From Pseudomonadota bacterium (GTDB lineage Bacteria > Desulfobacterota > Binatia > Binatales > Binataceae): DNA of 64,000 bases. Below the pieces are notes generated by a model that made no database searches, was not told where the DNA came from, and was given only the letters and a program-made list of their open reading frames with translations. Positions 42,649-53,157 of the stretch are shown here, in pieces. The stretch is from NCBI GenBank assembly GCA_021323945.1, contig JAJPKA010000014.1, positions 248,001 through 312,000 of the forward strand, read 5' to 3'. The position numbers and the translations under genes are program-made. Positions within the stretch are counted from its first letter, which is position 1, and the number at the start of each line of letters is the position of its first letter.

Positions 42649-43202
42649 GAAGCCTTGGGAACCAGTCGTTCGCGCTTGCGCTCTTCCTCGAGGAAAGCAT
42701 TTGCATGATGGAGGGCGGCGATAGTCTTAGCGTCGATAATTTGCCCCGAGCGGATCAGCGCCAAAGCATCGGCGAGGCCAAAGCGCTCTACCTTGATAAC
42801 CTCGTCAAGATCCCGCTGAGTCAGCGCGGTTGACAGTTGGCGCGCCAGAAACAATTCAATTCGCTCGTCACAGAAACTGGGGATCGTGACTATCGAGCCG
42901 AGATGATCCCATCGCGCCGCGCAGATACCTGCCTCTTCACGCAACTCTCGCTTCGCGCACTGCAGGGGAGACTCGCCTTCTAGGCGACAGCCCGCTGGCA
43001 CCTCATGCAACCAATCGCCCACTGCGTAACGGTATTGACTCAGCATTACGACGAAACCGAACTCATCCAGCGCAACGATCGCGCTGGCGCCGGGATGACG
43101 CACCAGTGCCAGCTCGACTTCGAGCCCGTTAGGCAATAGAGCCCTCTCTACGCCCACATCGACTACGCCCATCTTCAGCACGGGACGACGTTCTGAGGCC
43201 AT
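42645..43202 (-). CDS. NUDIX hydrolase (ADP-ribose pyrophosphatase-like)
   Basis: A 185-residue cytoplasmic NUDIX enzyme that cleaves a nucleoside diphosphate linked to another moiety. The full Nudix box GX5EX7REUXEEXGU is present at residues 71-93 (GCRLEGESPLQCAKRELREEAGI). Upstream strands (AIVALDEFGFVVMLSQYRYAVGDWLHEVPAG) match the ADP-ribose/ADP-sugar pyrophosphatase subfamily. Length is normal. The stop overlaps the proS stop by four bases on the other strand. It is probably transcribed alone from a promoter in the 305-base region that follows. Confidence 0.92.
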   Translation of the reverse strand: MASERRPVLKMGVVDVGVERALLPNGLEVELALVRHPGASAIVALDEFGFVVMLSQYRYAVGDWLHEVPAGCRLEGESPLQCAKRELREEAGICAARWDHLGSIVTIPSFCDERIELFLARQLSTALTQRDLDEVIKVERFGLADALALIRSGQIIDAKTIAALHHANAFLEEERKRERLVPKAS

Positions 43203-43507
43203 GGCTTACAGAATCCTGCGCAATAGGCGCTGGTACAAGTCCACCGATGTTTCTTTGCCAAAGCAAGCAACACGAGCCTCTCGCCTCAGTTCGTGCTAAG
43301 TTCTGTGCAGTTTGATCGGATGCGGTTTTGCAACCGCCGGTGAGAAACCGAGGGAAGCTAATCATAAAGGCTTCTGCCGGTCAGAACCTATAGATCTGCG
43401 AGCCGTCGGCCAGAGTTATGGTGTCGCTCATTCCCACGCCGGTCGGCTGGGGCTATTAACATTGGCGTAATCAGCGCCGGCAAAAAAGACATCTTGGGTG
43501 AACGGAA
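43203..43507. promoter_or_regulatory. Divergent region upstream of the molybdoenzyme operon
   Basis: About 305 bases between the NUDIX start and the ferredoxin/NrfD start. Two adjacent small hairpins lie at 43322-43337 (GCGGTT-TTGC-AACCGC) and 43338-43350 (CGGT-GAGAA-ACCG), about 160 bases before the operon. They do not match the molybdenum cofactor riboswitch by eye. No gene. Confidence 0.35.
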
Positions 43508-45109
43508 TTGCGTTACGGCTTTGTCATCGATCATAACCGATGTATCGGATGCCACGCGTGTACTCTGGCGTGCAAGGAAGAGCACAGCGTCCCGCTGGGT
43601 GTCTTTCGCACCTGGGTCAAATACATTGAAAAAGGTGCCTTTCCGCATGCCAGCCGCCATTTTGGCGTGATGCGCTGCAATCACTGCGATGACGCACCAT
43701 GCGTCGCGATCTGTCCAACCAGCGCGCTCTTTCGTCGTCAAGACGGCATAGTCGATTTCGACAGCAGCCGCTGTATTGGCTGCAAGTCTTGCATGCAAGC
43801 ATGCCCTTATGACGCTCTCTACCTTGACCCGGGTACCCATACAGCGGCGAAATGTAATTTTTGCGCCCATCGGATTGAGATGAATCTGGAACCTGCCTGC
43901 GTGGTGGTCTGTCCGGTGCAGGCTATTATCGCCGGTGACATTGATGACCCGGAAAGTCGTATCAGTGAGGTTATAGCTTCGGCCAAGGTCACCGCTCGCA
44001 AACCTCATAAGGGTACTCGTCCGAAACTGTTTTATGTCGGGATTGAAGGCGATCTGCTTCAGCCGTCGATGACAGAGGCGGCGTCGAACTATATGTTCGC
44101 GGAGCGTCATTCGGGGTCGCGCCACGAGGACTTTCCGCGGTGGGCTCGGCCGGCCGATCATGGTTCACAATCGGTCCCAACCGACGGTGATCGCCCAAAT
44201 GTTGGTGCGGGGCGCGTCGTCTATGACGTGGCGCATCCGCAACCTTGGGCGTGGATACCAGCGTTCTACTTGTGGACCAAGTCCATCGGCGCCGGCATCC
44301 TCATGGTGGCGGCGCTGCTCCTGGCTCTTGCGGCACCGTTCGACTCCGGTCTCAGGTTAATCGTGCCTGCTACTGCGCTACTATTCACAGGCATTACGGC
44401 ATTACTGCTGATCGCTGATCTGCATCGACCGGACCGTTTCTACTATATATTGTTGAAGCCCAACCCGCGCTCCTGGCTTGTCGTCGGAACCTGGATACTA
44501 ATTATCTATTCTATCCTTGCCGCGATCTGGTTGATCTATGGTTTCGGTCGCGACGATTACATGCCCTCGCTGCTCGTTGTGATGGCGGCGATCGCGGCGG
44601 GATGTTCCGCCGGCTATTCAGCCTTTCTCTTCGCTCAGGCAAAAGGGCGCGACCTCTGGCAAAGTCCTCTTTTTCTGTGGCACCTGTTTATCCAGGCGAT
44701 GCTGGCGGGGGCGGCGACGATGATAATCGCAGCTGTGTTAGACGGCTATCCCCACATTCGCGCAATCGGGGATGGCGGACTCGAGATCGTGCGTTTGAGC
44801 AATTTTGTCCTGGTGACGGCGATTGCGTTGAGCACCCTTATGATCCTCGGTGAGCTCTCGATAACACCCTTTAGCGTTGACGTGCAATATGCAGTCGACG
44901 TCATATGGCGAGGCCGCTTGCGCGCACTATTTTGGCTAGGTGTTGTTGGTCTCGGCACCATCCTACCTGTAGGGCTGCTTTTTTATACGATTGCGACCGC
45001 TGCGACTTCTCGTCTACTTGAGATATCGGATGCAGTAGCGCCTCTCATCGGTCTGTTGCTTTTTGAAAAGGTTTGGATTGACGCCGGCCAGGCTCCGCCC
45101 CTTAGCTGA
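43508..45109 (+). CDS. Fused four-cluster ferredoxin and NrfD-type membrane subunit
   Basis: A 533-residue fusion. The N-terminus carries 16 cysteines in four sets: C12/15/18/22, C57/60/65/69, C89/92/95/99 and C116/119/131/135. This is the pattern of DmsB/NrfC/PsrB-type proteins with four [4Fe-4S] clusters. After a linker (about 140-235), residues 240-525 have about eight membrane helices of the NrfD/PsrC type (WIPAFYLWTKSIGAGILMVAALL, LADLHRPDRFYYILLKPNPRSWLVVGTWI). The unit exchanges electrons between the quinone pool and the molybdoenzyme downstream. The two subunits are usually separate genes, so the fusion is notable. The start is a TTG matching the conserved N-terminus; no strong ribosome-binding site. 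70 bases separate it from the catalytic subunit. Confidence 0.92.
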   Translation: MRYGFVIDHNRCIGCHACTLACKEEHSVPLGVFRTWVKYIEKGAFPHASRHFGVMRCNHCDDAPCVAICPTSALFRRQDGIVDFDSSRCIGCKSCMQACPYDALYLDPGTHTAAKCNFCAHRIEMNLEPACVVVCPVQAIIAGDIDDPESRISEVIASAKVTARKPHKGTRPKLFYVGIEGDLLQPSMTEAASNYMFAERHSGSRHEDFPRWARPADHGSQSVPTDGDRPNVGAGRVVYDVAHPQPWAWIPAFYLWTKSIGAGILMVAALLLALAAPFDSGLRLIVPATALLFTGITALLLIADLHRPDRFYYILLKPNPRSWLVVGTWILIIYSILAAIWLIYGFGRDDYMPSLLVVMAAIAAGCSAGYSAFLFAQAKGRDLWQSPLFLWHLFIQAMLAGAATMIIAAVLDGYPHIRAIGDGGLEIVRLSNFVLVTAIALSTLMILGELSITPFSVDVQYAVDVIWRGRLRALFWLGVVGLGTILPVGLLFYTIATAATSRLLEISDAVAPLIGLLLFEKVWIDAGQAPPLS

Positions 45110-45179
45110 CCACCTCTGCGAGGCCTAGCCGTTCGTGCGAAAAGAGCGCATCGGTCCGAAAGCAGGAGGCCAGAGCTCA

Positions 45180-48005
45180 GTGAACGAAAGCTTAACACCA
45201 CTGAATCCAGCGGCCCTGGGCCTCGAAGCGCCTGCCAGAGGGCTCGCCAGTTTTCCACCGCCCGAGCGTTGGGACAACTGGACCGAATTCGATCCCGCTG
45301 AATGGCCGCGCCAGGTAAAAAAACGATATCGGTTGATTCCCACCATCTGCTTCAACTGCGAAGCCGCTTGCGGGTTGCTGGCCTATGTCGATTTGGACAG
45401 CGGCCGGATTCGAAAATTCGAAGGCAATCCCGCGCATCCGGGCAGCCGAGGACGGAACTGCGCCAAGGGGCCGGCTACCCTCAACCAGGTGAACGACCCC
45501 GAGCGCATCCTCTATCCGTTGAGACGCGCTGGTAAGCGAGGCGAGGGCAGGTGGGAGCGAGTGAGTTGGGAGGAGGTGCTGGACGATCTGGCGACCAGAA
45601 TCCGCGCCGCACTGATTGATGGTCGCCGAAACGAAATCATCTATCATGTGGGCCGTCCTGGCCACGAGCTCATCTACAACCAGCGTGTTCTGCATTCCTG
45701 GGGAATCGACGGCCACAACAGCCACACCAATATCTGCTCGGCTGGAGCCAGAACCGGTTACGCCTTCTGGCAGGGGATTGACCGGCCATCACCTGATTAC
45801 GCAAACGCACGTTTCATCCTGCTGCTGAGCTCCCATCTTGAGGCGGGACATTACTTCAACCCCCATGCTCAGCGCATTATCGAGGCCAAAACCAGGGGAG
45901 CCAAGCTGTGCGTAATTGATACTCGTCTCTCCAACACCGCGGCGCGCGCTGACTATTGGTTGTCGACCTGGCCCGGGAGCGAGGCCGCGGTGTTGCTCGC
46001 GATGTGTCATGTAATACTCGAGGAGCGGCTATACGATAGCGAGTTTCTGCGACGATGGGTGAACTGGCAGCAATATCTGGCTAGCGAGCATCCCGACCGT
46101 CCGAGCAGCTTTCCAACCTTCGTCGAAGTTCTGCGAGAGCTCTACTCACGATTTACGCCTGAGTTCGCGGCGCAGGAATCCGGCGCCGACAGCGGCGTAA
46201 TCGTGCAGGTTGCGCGCGAAATAGGTCGTGCCGGCAAAGCATTCGCAGCCCACATCTGGCGCAACGCGGCGGCAGGAAACCTTGGTGGGTGGCAGGTTGC
46301 AAGAACGCTGGAATTTTTGTCGGTGCTCGTCGGCGCGATCGCGACACCTGGTGGAACCGCACCGGCGGTGGCCAGCAAATTTATTCCCACGCCACCCGGC
46401 ATGCCTCCGGCACCGGAAGTATGGAACGAAATAATCTGGCCCCGTGAATATCCGCTGGCATTCTTCGAGATGAGTTTTCTGCTGCCGCATTTCCTCAAAG
46501 CAGGGCGTGGCAAGCTCGCCGCCTACTTCACTCGTGTTTACAATCCAGTCTGGACTAATCCCGACGGGATGAGTTGGATCGAAGTTCTCCTAGACGAGAC
46601 CAAGATCGAACGTCACGCTTGTTTGACTCCCGTTTGGAGCGAGACAGCCTGGTTCGCGGATTACGTCTTACCGATGGGGTTGGCGTCAGAACGACACGAT
46701 TTGATGAGCCAGGAAACCCATGCCGCGCGCTGGATTGGCTTTCGTCAACCAGTTCTACGCGTGGCTCAGGAAAAGGAGGGAAAACAGTTTAACTTCACCT
46801 ACGAGGCTCACCGTGCGGCCGGGCTAGGGGAAGTTTGGGAGGAAGACGAGTTTTGGATTGAGCTCTCGTGGCGCATCGATCCAAGCGGCGATCTTGGCAT
46901 CCGCCGATACTTTGAATCGCCCTATCGCGCCGGTCAAAAGCTTACGGTCGCTGAATTTTATCGTTGGATCTTCGAACACAGCGTGCCGGGATTGCCTGAG
47001 GCCGCCGCTCGCGAGGGCCTGGATCCGCTTGCTTACATGCGCAAGTACGGAGCGTTTTTGATTGAGGAAGGTACCTACCATTCGCACGAGCAGCGCCTGA
47101 GCAGCGTCCAGCTTGAAGGTGCATCCACCGATCCACAAACCGGGATCATCGTAAAGGATGGGGCCGCGGTCGGTGTCGACGTGGACGGTGTCCCATGCGT
47201 CGGTTTCCCCACGCCCTCACGTCGGCTCGAATTCTTTTCGCAGACCCTGAAGGACTGGGGATGGCCGGAATATGCGATTCCGGGTTACATCCGCAGCCAC
47301 GTTCATCCTGATTTCATCGATCGGCGCAAGGGTGAGATGGTGTTGCTGCCGACTTTTCGCTTACCGACACTGGTTCATACGCGCTCCGGCAACGCGAAGT
47401 GGCTTTGCGAGATATCGCATCGCAATCCCCTGTGGCTCCATCCTGAAGATGCCGCTCGCCTCGGTGTCACAACAGATGACCTCCTCAAAGTTAACACCGA
47501 GATTGGTTACTTTGTTGACAAGGTCTGGGTTACTGAAGCAATCCGCCCTGGAATTATAGCCTGCTCGCATCATTTAGGCCGATGGCGCCTGCAGGAGGAC
47601 CTGGGCGGGGAAAAATGGTCGACAGCGCTTGTTGACTTGCAGCAAATTGCCCCGGGGAGGTGGCGCATGCGACAAATTCACGGGATTCGGCAATTCGTGA
47701 GCCCGGACCACGATTCAAAGCGAGTTTGGTGGGAGGACGCGGGAGTGCACCAAAATCTGGCTTTTCCTGTCCAGCCAGATCCGGTCAGTGGGGCCCATTG
47801 CTGGCATCAGAAAGTCAGGGTGGAACGGGCGGGCCCGGAGGATCAATACGGCGATATCTTGGTCGATACCAACAAGGCTCACCAAGTATACAAACAATGG
47901 CTGGCAATCGCCCGGCCAGCGCCAGGCCCAGGTGGCTTGCGCCGACCTCTTTGGCTGCCCCGGGCCTATCGGCCCGCAACCTCGGCGTTCTCCTGGCGGG
48001 CTTAA
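45180..48005 (+). CDS. Molybdopterin-dependent oxidoreductase, catalytic subunit (PsrA/SoeA-like)
   Basis: About 941 residues from the GTG at 45180, which has AGGAGG ten bases upstream; the frame opens 15 codons earlier. A complex iron-sulphur molybdoenzyme. The [4Fe-4S] motif is C57/C60/C64 (TICFNCEAACG) and C94 (GRNCAKG). A candidate molybdenum-ligand Cys is C186 in SHTNICSAGARTG. Later segments match the bis-MGD family (SSHLEAGHYFNPHAQRIIEAKTRGAKLCVIDTR, MGLASERHDLMSQETHAA, TRSGNAKWLCEISHRNPLW). No twin-arginine signal is visible, so it should stay cytoplasmic, as in SoeABC sulphite dehydrogenases, unlike Psr/Nrf enzymes. Substrate candidates are sulphite, polysulfide, thiosulfate or arsenite; the sequence does not decide. 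Confidence 0.9.
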   Translation: MNESLTPLNPAALGLEAPARGLASFPPPERWDNWTEFDPAEWPRQVKKRYRLIPTICFNCEAACGLLAYVDLDSGRIRKFEGNPAHPGSRGRNCAKGPATLNQVNDPERILYPLRRAGKRGEGRWERVSWEEVLDDLATRIRAALIDGRRNEIIYHVGRPGHELIYNQRVLHSWGIDGHNSHTNICSAGARTGYAFWQGIDRPSPDYANARFILLLSSHLEAGHYFNPHAQRIIEAKTRGAKLCVIDTRLSNTAARADYWLSTWPGSEAAVLLAMCHVILEERLYDSEFLRRWVNWQQYLASEHPDRPSSFPTFVEVLRELYSRFTPEFAAQESGADSGVIVQVAREIGRAGKAFAAHIWRNAAAGNLGGWQVARTLEFLSVLVGAIATPGGTAPAVASKFIPTPPGMPPAPEVWNEIIWPREYPLAFFEMSFLLPHFLKAGRGKLAAYFTRVYNPVWTNPDGMSWIEVLLDETKIERHACLTPVWSETAWFADYVLPMGLASERHDLMSQETHAARWIGFRQPVLRVAQEKEGKQFNFTYEAHRAAGLGEVWEEDEFWIELSWRIDPSGDLGIRRYFESPYRAGQKLTVAEFYRWIFEHSVPGLPEAAAREGLDPLAYMRKYGAFLIEEGTYHSHEQRLSSVQLEGASTDPQTGIIVKDGAAVGVDVDGVPCVGFPTPSRRLEFFSQTLKDWGWPEYAIPGYIRSHVHPDFIDRRKGEMVLLPTFRLPTLVHTRSGNAKWLCEISHRNPLWLHPEDAARLGVTTDDLLKVNTEIGYFVDKVWVTEAIRPGIIACSHHLGRWRLQEDLGGEKWSTALVDLQQIAPGRWRMRQIHGIRQFVSPDHDSKRVWWEDAGVHQNLAFPVQPDPVSGAHCWHQKVRVERAGPEDQYGDILVDTNKAHQVYKQWLAIARPAPGPGGLRRPLWLPRAYRPATSAFSWRA

Positions 48006-48544
48006 AACAACAGCTCGGGTCTTCGTTCCATGGGTTTGTCTTTCTTGGCATCGGGTTTCGGTTCTTCTACCGGGCAATGGGGTGACGGGGACCTTGCAAA
48101 TCTTATTCGTCCTGTGGCTGGATGCGCTTCGCCGCGGTGGTTAACCTGTCACGCCGCTCCGGGGGCCTGTTCTGGTGCGGCGCTCGGGTCTGGGGTCTTT
48201 GGTGGGTTGCAAGGGTGGTCTGCCGCATTGATAGACGGCTAAACTCTCTCAATTTCCTGTGGCAGCAATCCCGAGTAGTCGGGGGACCAATTTAGTCGTG
48301 CAGGCTCTTCTACGGATGGGGCAAAAATTATGACCTGCGTTCGATAACTGAGCCTGATCAATGTCGAGGGCACCGGCCATTTGCCCTCTTGGCTGATGAG
48401 GATGCTATCGGAAATCGGAATGTGGGTAGGCTTTTGGGCGATAAAGCGATACTCTGGCCAAGCGCGAGAAGAGGGGAAACGGTGTGTTCATGAAACGCTC
48501 GTCATTCGCGCTTCATAGCTCGGACCAGGAGTCGTCATAAATAA
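48006..48544. other. Intergenic region, nothing recognised
   Basis: About 540 GC-rich bases after the molybdoenzyme. Short ORFs (48030-48242, 48488-48940 on the minus strand, a shadow of the SDR gene) are not convincing. It probably holds the SDR promoter. Confidence 0.35.
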
Positions 48545-49333
48545 ATGAAACTTCAGGGTAAGGTTGCGATCATCACCGGCGCGGCACAAGGAATCGGGCG
48601 TGAGTATGCGCTCCGATTTGTCGAAGAGGGTGCCGCGGTTGCCATTGTCGATACCCGCCTCCAACAAGCTAGAGACCTCGAGCAGGAGATCACCGCCAGG
48701 AAGGGTAGAGCCATCGCAATTGGGGCCGACGTTACAAATGAGGCGCAGTTGGCAGCAATGGCTAAGCAAGTCGCCGACTGCTTCGGGCGGATCGATGCCC
48801 TGATAAACAATGCGGCCATTTACTACGATCTCGAGCTCGGTCGCGCTTCTCTCGAGTACGGCCGTAAGGTGATGGACGTCAACGTGTTTGGTGTGATGCT
48901 GGCGAGCTGGGCAGTATTTCCTTACATGGAGCGCCAGCATAGCGGTTCGATCATCAACATTGCGTCAATTGCAGCGTGGCCCGGCGCAATTTCGCCGCCG
49001 CCCATGCGAAGCGCGCGTGCCGGCGGAATCACGGGTGGCGACCTTTATGGTATATCCAAGGCCGCCGTCATTTACATTACACAGTCGATGGCACTGAACT
49101 TTGGCAAGTCCAATATACGGGTAAATGCTATCGCGCCGGGCGTTACCATGTCGGAAGCTACTCGCAAAGTGGTGGCCGGACGGTTTATCGAAGCACTCAT
49201 CGGTCAGTCCGCGCTCGGCCGCGCGCTTGAGCCTAGAGATCTGGCCGGTGCCGCAGTGTTCTTGGCCTCTGACGACAGTGCACTCATGACAGGACAGTGC
49301 CTCGTTGTTGATGCTGGGTGCAAGATTTCCTGA
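48545..49333 (+). CDS. SDR family oxidoreductase
   Basis: A 262-residue classical short-chain dehydrogenase. The cofactor motif TGAAQGIG is at residues 11-18. ADVTN, NNAA and the catalytic S141 (NIASIAAW), Y168 and K172 (YGISK) are all present, as is the C-terminal VAGGxC-like end (GQCLVVDAGCKIS). D36 after the second beta strand (VDTR) suggests preference for NAD over NADP. Length is normal. Possible roles include fatty acyl, steroid or sugar oxidoreduction; the downstream neighbour is a GT2 gene, with 142 bases between, so no pathway is implied. Confidence 0.93.
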   Translation: MKLQGKVAIITGAAQGIGREYALRFVEEGAAVAIVDTRLQQARDLEQEITARKGRAIAIGADVTNEAQLAAMAKQVADCFGRIDALINNAAIYYDLELGRASLEYGRKVMDVNVFGVMLASWAVFPYMERQHSGSIINIASIAAWPGAISPPPMRSARAGGITGGDLYGISKAAVIYITQSMALNFGKSNIRVNAIAPGVTMSEATRKVVAGRFIEALIGQSALGRALEPRDLAGAAVFLASDDSALMTGQCLVVDAGCKIS

Positions 49334-49475
49334 AGGCGCGCCGCTTTGGCTCGCGTCGCGTAAGAGATCGGCAAAACGGTGCGTTCTCCTACTGAAATTT
49401 GCTGGGCGGAAGAGGAGTCTTTGGAAAGGTGTGCGGCGGTCAACTGATTCTTGTTCTAAGTGACCCGTAACTACG

Positions 49476-50249
49476 ATGGATGCCCTTGACCGGCTCGACC
49501 TAGCGCAAGTCGAAAATCATGATACGAACCGTGGAAAGTTAGCCGGGCTGACCGTATTTCTGCCCGCTCACAACGAAGAAGGCAATCTTGCCCGCATTGT
49601 GCAGGCCTTCAAGGTTGAGCTGCCCAAGACTGCTGACAATTGGGAGATCGTTATTGTCGATGATGGCAGCACCGACAGCACCGGCGAGATCGCAGACCAG
49701 ATTGCACTCGCGGATCCGCACGTCCGGGTGGTTCACCATAAGACCAACCGTGGATACGGTGCTGCTGTGGTCTCGGGCATCCGAGCTGCATCGCAGCCGT
49801 ATATTTTGTTGTGCGACGGCGATGGCCAATTCGAGGCGGCCGATATCCGGCATCTGGTGGCACGCATTTCGGATTTTGACGTCGTGGTTGGGCGCCGAAA
49901 ACGCCGCGCAGACAATCTGATCCGGCGTTTGAACGGACAGGCTTGGACCACACTGGTACGGCTTCTGTTCGGAGTGCAAGTCTCCGATGTCGATTGCGGA
50001 TTCAAGCTGTTTCGCAGTGAGACTCTGAAAGACGTGCCCCTGCACGCAAGGGGTGCGATGATCTCAACCGAATTAATCGCGCGTCTTGCAGCCCGCGGCG
50101 CGCGAATATGCGAAGTCGACGTGAATCACCTGCCGCGACTCGCCGGGCAGCAAAGTGGCAATCGTCCAAAGGTGATCCTAAGGGCGTTTAAAGAGCTGTT
50201 TTTGCTGTATCGGGACTTGCGATCGGGCGTTAGACCGCGCAACGGATAA
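49476..50249 (+). CDS. Family 2 glycosyltransferase (dolichyl-phosphate mannosyltransferase-like)
   Basis: A 257-residue soluble GT2. The nucleotide-binding segment LPAHNEEGNLARIVQAF (29-45) and the VDDGSTDSTGEIAD motif (61-74) are present. GYGAAVVSGIRAASQPYILLCDGDGQFEAADI contains the DxD metal site. DCGFKLFR and IEVxVNHLPR-like EVDVNHLPRLAGQ give the acceptor side. It would make a polyprenyl-phosphate sugar, plausible donor for GT39 enzymes such as the one at 2.4-3.9 kb. There is no C-terminal membrane helix, unlike many family members. Converges with clpB. Confidence 0.92.
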   Translation: MDALDRLDLAQVENHDTNRGKLAGLTVFLPAHNEEGNLARIVQAFKVELPKTADNWEIVIVDDGSTDSTGEIADQIALADPHVRVVHHKTNRGYGAAVVSGIRAASQPYILLCDGDGQFEAADIRHLVARISDFDVVVGRRKRRADNLIRRLNGQAWTTLVRLLFGVQVSDVDCGFKLFRSETLKDVPLHARGAMISTELIARLAARGARICEVDVNHLPRLAGQQSGNRPKVILRAFKELFLLYRDLRSGVRPRNG

Positions 50250-50417
50250 AGGTCCACCCATCTCTCGAGCCTCAGAGTGCATAAACCATGTTTTGCCTGC
50301 GCTAATCGATTCCTAGGATAGAACAAGCTTCATCCGATTGAATTTGCCGCTCCCTTCTATTTCCGCCGCAAGTCCCTTGTCGATGGGTCTAGCCCAATAG
50401 CGATTGCCGACGCGCTT

Positions 50418-50516
50418 TTAGATGAAGTGACCATCTTTGTGGTCAATTTGTTCGCGCAAGCGCTTTTCAAGCTGCATTTGTCGAAGAGAAGCTGAAGCTA
50501 AAAGGGCCGGAATCAT
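50418..50516 (-). CDS. Possible short ORF downstream of clpB
   Basis: 32 codons beginning at an ATG 32 bases past the clpB stop, with GAGGTGTC just upstream. The product (MIPALLASASLRQMQLEK...) is amphipathic with no known match. It may be translated or chance; listed because it is close to clpB with a plausible ribosome-binding site. Confidence 0.25.
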   Translation of the reverse strand: MIPALLASASLRQMQLEKRLREQIDHKDGHFI

Positions 50517-50547
50517 GACACCTCGGCCCGGTCCTGCTGCGGCTCGC

Positions 50548-53157
50548 CTATGCGGCAGCTCGTTGGCCTTCGCGTGTGGTGAACTCAAGACCGCGAGGCC
50601 CGGCATCGACCACCACATGATTGCCGTCGCGAATCTCGCCGGACAGCAGTTTGCGACCCAATGCCGTTTCCAGCTCCCGTTGGATCATACGGCGCAGAGG
50701 CCGCGCACCGTAAACCGGATCATAACCGTGCTCGGCGAAGTAGTCGCGCGCCTGGTCCGTCAACTGGATATCAATCTTGCGCTCTGCCAGCCGGTTACGC
50801 AGCCGGGTCAACTGGATTTCAACAATCTGGCGCAATTGTTCTCGAGTCAACGGATGGAATACCACGATTTCGTCTACCCGATTGAGGAATTCGGGCCTGA
50901 AGCTTTGGCGCAAAATCTCCAGGGCCTGTTCCTTCATCCGCTCGTAGTTCTGTCCCTTGTAGGACAGAATCACTTGGCTCGCGATATTCGAGGTCATGAT
51001 CACGATGCAGTTTTTGAAATCAACTGTCCGTCCATGCCCATCGGTGAGCCGGCCATCATCAAGCAACTGTAACAGGATGTTGAAGACGTCAGCATGTGCT
51101 TTTTCGATCTCGTCAAACAGCAGCACGGAGTAAGGTCGCCGACGAACTGCCTCTGTCAGTTGCCCTCCTTCGTCATAACCAACGTAGCCTGGCGGCGCAC
51201 CGACCAAACGCGAAACCGTGTGCTTTTCCATGTACTCAGACATGTCGATACGCACCATTGCGTTCTCGTCGTCGAACAAGAACTCGGCCAGCGCTCGCGC
51301 CAGCTCCGTTTTACCGACACCCGTGGGGCCCAGGAAAATGAAAGAACCGATCGGCCGGTTGGGGTCTTTCAGTCCCGCGCGGGCCCGAATCACCGCATCC
51401 GCGACAGCCGAAACTGCTTCATCCTGACCGATGACGCGCTTGTGCAAGTGCTCCTCGAGGTGAGCAAGTTTCTGCACCTCGCCTTCAAGCAATCGAGAGA
51501 CGGGAATCCCCGTCCATCGAGCAACGACCTCGGCAATGTCCTCTTCGTCCACCTCTTCCTTGATAAGGCGCGAACCGGTCGAACTCGAAGCTGCGGTTTC
51601 AGCCGCGGCCAGGTCCCTCTCCAGACTGACCAGTTTACCGTACTGTAGTTCGGCGACCTTGTTGAGGTCGTATTCGCGCTTGGCCTTCTCGATTTCGTGC
51701 CGTGTCTGTTCGATTTCACTCTTGATCTTGGAAAGCTTCTCGATGGCGTCTTTTTCGGTCTGCCATTGGGCCCGCAACATTTGACGCCGCTCTTCGGCTT
51801 CGGCGAGCTCCTTTTCGAGTTTTTCCAGCCGATCGCGTGAGGCGGGATCGGTTTCGCGTTTCAGCGCCTCGCGCTCGATTTCGAGCTGCATCACCCTGCG
51901 GTTCGCTTCGTCGAGCTCCGCTGGCATCGATTCTTTTTCAGTGCGAAGCTTGGCGGCGGCCTCGTCCACTAAGTCGATGGCCTTGTCAGGCATGAAGCGA
52001 TCGGTGATATAGCGCTTTGAGAGCATCGCGGCGGTCACCAGCGCCGAATCTTTGATTCGGATCCCGTGATGGACCTCGTAACGTTCCTTTAGGCCCCGCA
52101 GAATCGAAATAGTATCTTCGACGCTAGGCTCATCGACCATGACCGGCTGAAAACGCCGTTCCAAGGCCGCATCTTTCTCGATATGCTTGCGATACTCATC
52201 AAGAGTGGTCGCCCCAATGCAGTGGAGTTCACCGCGAGCCAGCATGGGTTTGAGCAGGTTCGAGGCATCCATCGCTCCTTCAGCGGCGCCGGCACCCACC
52301 ACGGTATGGAGCTCGTCGATAAACAGGATTATCTCGCCCTCAGCCTCTTGAACCTCCTTCAAGACAGCTTTGAGACGCTCTTCGAACTCGCCTCGGTACT
52401 TTGCACCCGCTACGAGTGCGCCCATGTCCAGCGCAACCAGTCGCCGATTCTTAAGTCCTTCAGGTACATCGCCCGCCACGATCCGCTGAGCCAAACCCTC
52501 GACGATCGCGGTTTTGCCCACACCTGGTTCGCCAATCAAAACGGGATTGTTCTTGGTGCGCCGTGACAAGACCTGGATCACGCGGCGAATCTCATCGTCT
52601 CTTCCGATCACCGGATCGAGCTTTCCGGCCGAGGCGAGTTGTGTCAGGTCACGACCATAACGCTCCAATGCCTGGTAGGTCGCTTCGGGATTGGGCGAAG
52701 TTACCCGCTGGCTGCCTCGCACCTTTTTGAGTACGGCCATCAGCTTGTCGTGCGTGATGCCCGCTTCGCGCAGGATTCGCGCGGTGGCGCCAGGTTCATC
52801 GAGCATCGCGATCAATACGTGCTCAACCGACACGTATTCGTCCTTGAGCTTGCCGGCTTCCTGCTCGGCACGGGTTAGCACACGATTCAAACGCTGGGTG
52901 ATGTAGGCCTGACCGGCATCGGCGCCCGATCCCGTTACACTGGGGATTTTGCGCAATTCATCCGAAAGCTTTCTACGGAGGGCGGCGAGATCTGCACCCG
53001 CGATTTTGACGATCGAGGCCGTCAAGCCCTGGTCATCCTCGAGTAGCGCCGAAGCCAGATGTTCAACGTCTACCGCTTGATGATGAGCGCTGACAGCGAG
53101 GCTTTGAGCGCGACCAAGGCCTTCCTGGAGCTTTTCGGTAAAACGATTCACATTCAT
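50548..53157 (-). CDS. clpB: ClpB disaggregase
   Basis: An 869-residue Hsp100 AAA+ chaperone that, with DnaK, extracts proteins from aggregates. The N-terminal Clp-N repeats ([26 protein letters not shown]) lead to the first AAA+ domain ([18 protein letters not shown], Walker [16 protein letters not shown]). The coiled-coil middle domain (about 400-530, [26 protein letters not shown]) is present, which separates ClpB from ClpA/ClpC. The second AAA+ domain has [18 protein letters not shown] and [10 protein letters not shown], and a C-terminal domain. Full length for the family. ClpP follows on the same strand 437 bases upstream. No CIRCE element or clear sigma32 promoter was found upstream. 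Confidence 0.97.
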   Translation of the reverse strand: MNVNRFTEKLQEGLGRAQSLAVSAHHQAVDVEHLASALLEDDQGLTASIVKIAGADLAALRRKLSDELRKIPSVTGSGADAGQAYITQRLNRVLTRAEQEAGKLKDEYVSVEHVLIAMLDEPGATARILREAGITHDKLMAVLKKVRGSQRVTSPNPEATYQALERYGRDLTQLASAGKLDPVIGRDDEIRRVIQVLSRRTKNNPVLIGEPGVGKTAIVEGLAQRIVAGDVPEGLKNRRLVALDMGALVAGAKYRGEFEERLKAVLKEVQEAEGEIILFIDELHTVVGAGAAEGAMDASNLLKPMLARGELHCIGATTLDEYRKHIEKDAALERRFQPVMVDEPSVEDTISILRGLKERYEVHHGIRIKDSALVTAAMLSKRYITDRFMPDKAIDLVDEAAAKLRTEKESMPAELDEANRRVMQLEIEREALKRETDPASRDRLEKLEKELAEAEERRQMLRAQWQTEKDAIEKLSKIKSEIEQTRHEIEKAKREYDLNKVAELQYGKLVSLERDLAAAETAASSSTGSRLIKEEVDEEDIAEVVARWTGIPVSRLLEGEVQKLAHLEEHLHKRVIGQDEAVSAVADAVIRARAGLKDPNRPIGSFIFLGPTGVGKTELARALAEFLFDDENAMVRIDMSEYMEKHTVSRLVGAPPGYVGYDEGGQLTEAVRRRPYSVLLFDEIEKAHADVFNILLQLLDDGRLTDGHGRTVDFKNCIVIMTSNIASQVILSYKGQNYERMKEQALEILRQSFRPEFLNRVDEIVVFHPLTREQLRQIVEIQLTRLRNRLAERKIDIQLTDQARDYFAEHGYDPVYGARPLRRMIQRELETALGRKLLSGEIRDGNHVVVDAGPRGLEFTTREGQRAAA

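Noticed and set aside
43203-43507. Possible molybdenum cofactor or cobalamin riboswitch in the molybdoenzyme leader
   Set aside because: Only two small hairpins are visible; the conserved core sequences of either riboswitch were not found by eye.
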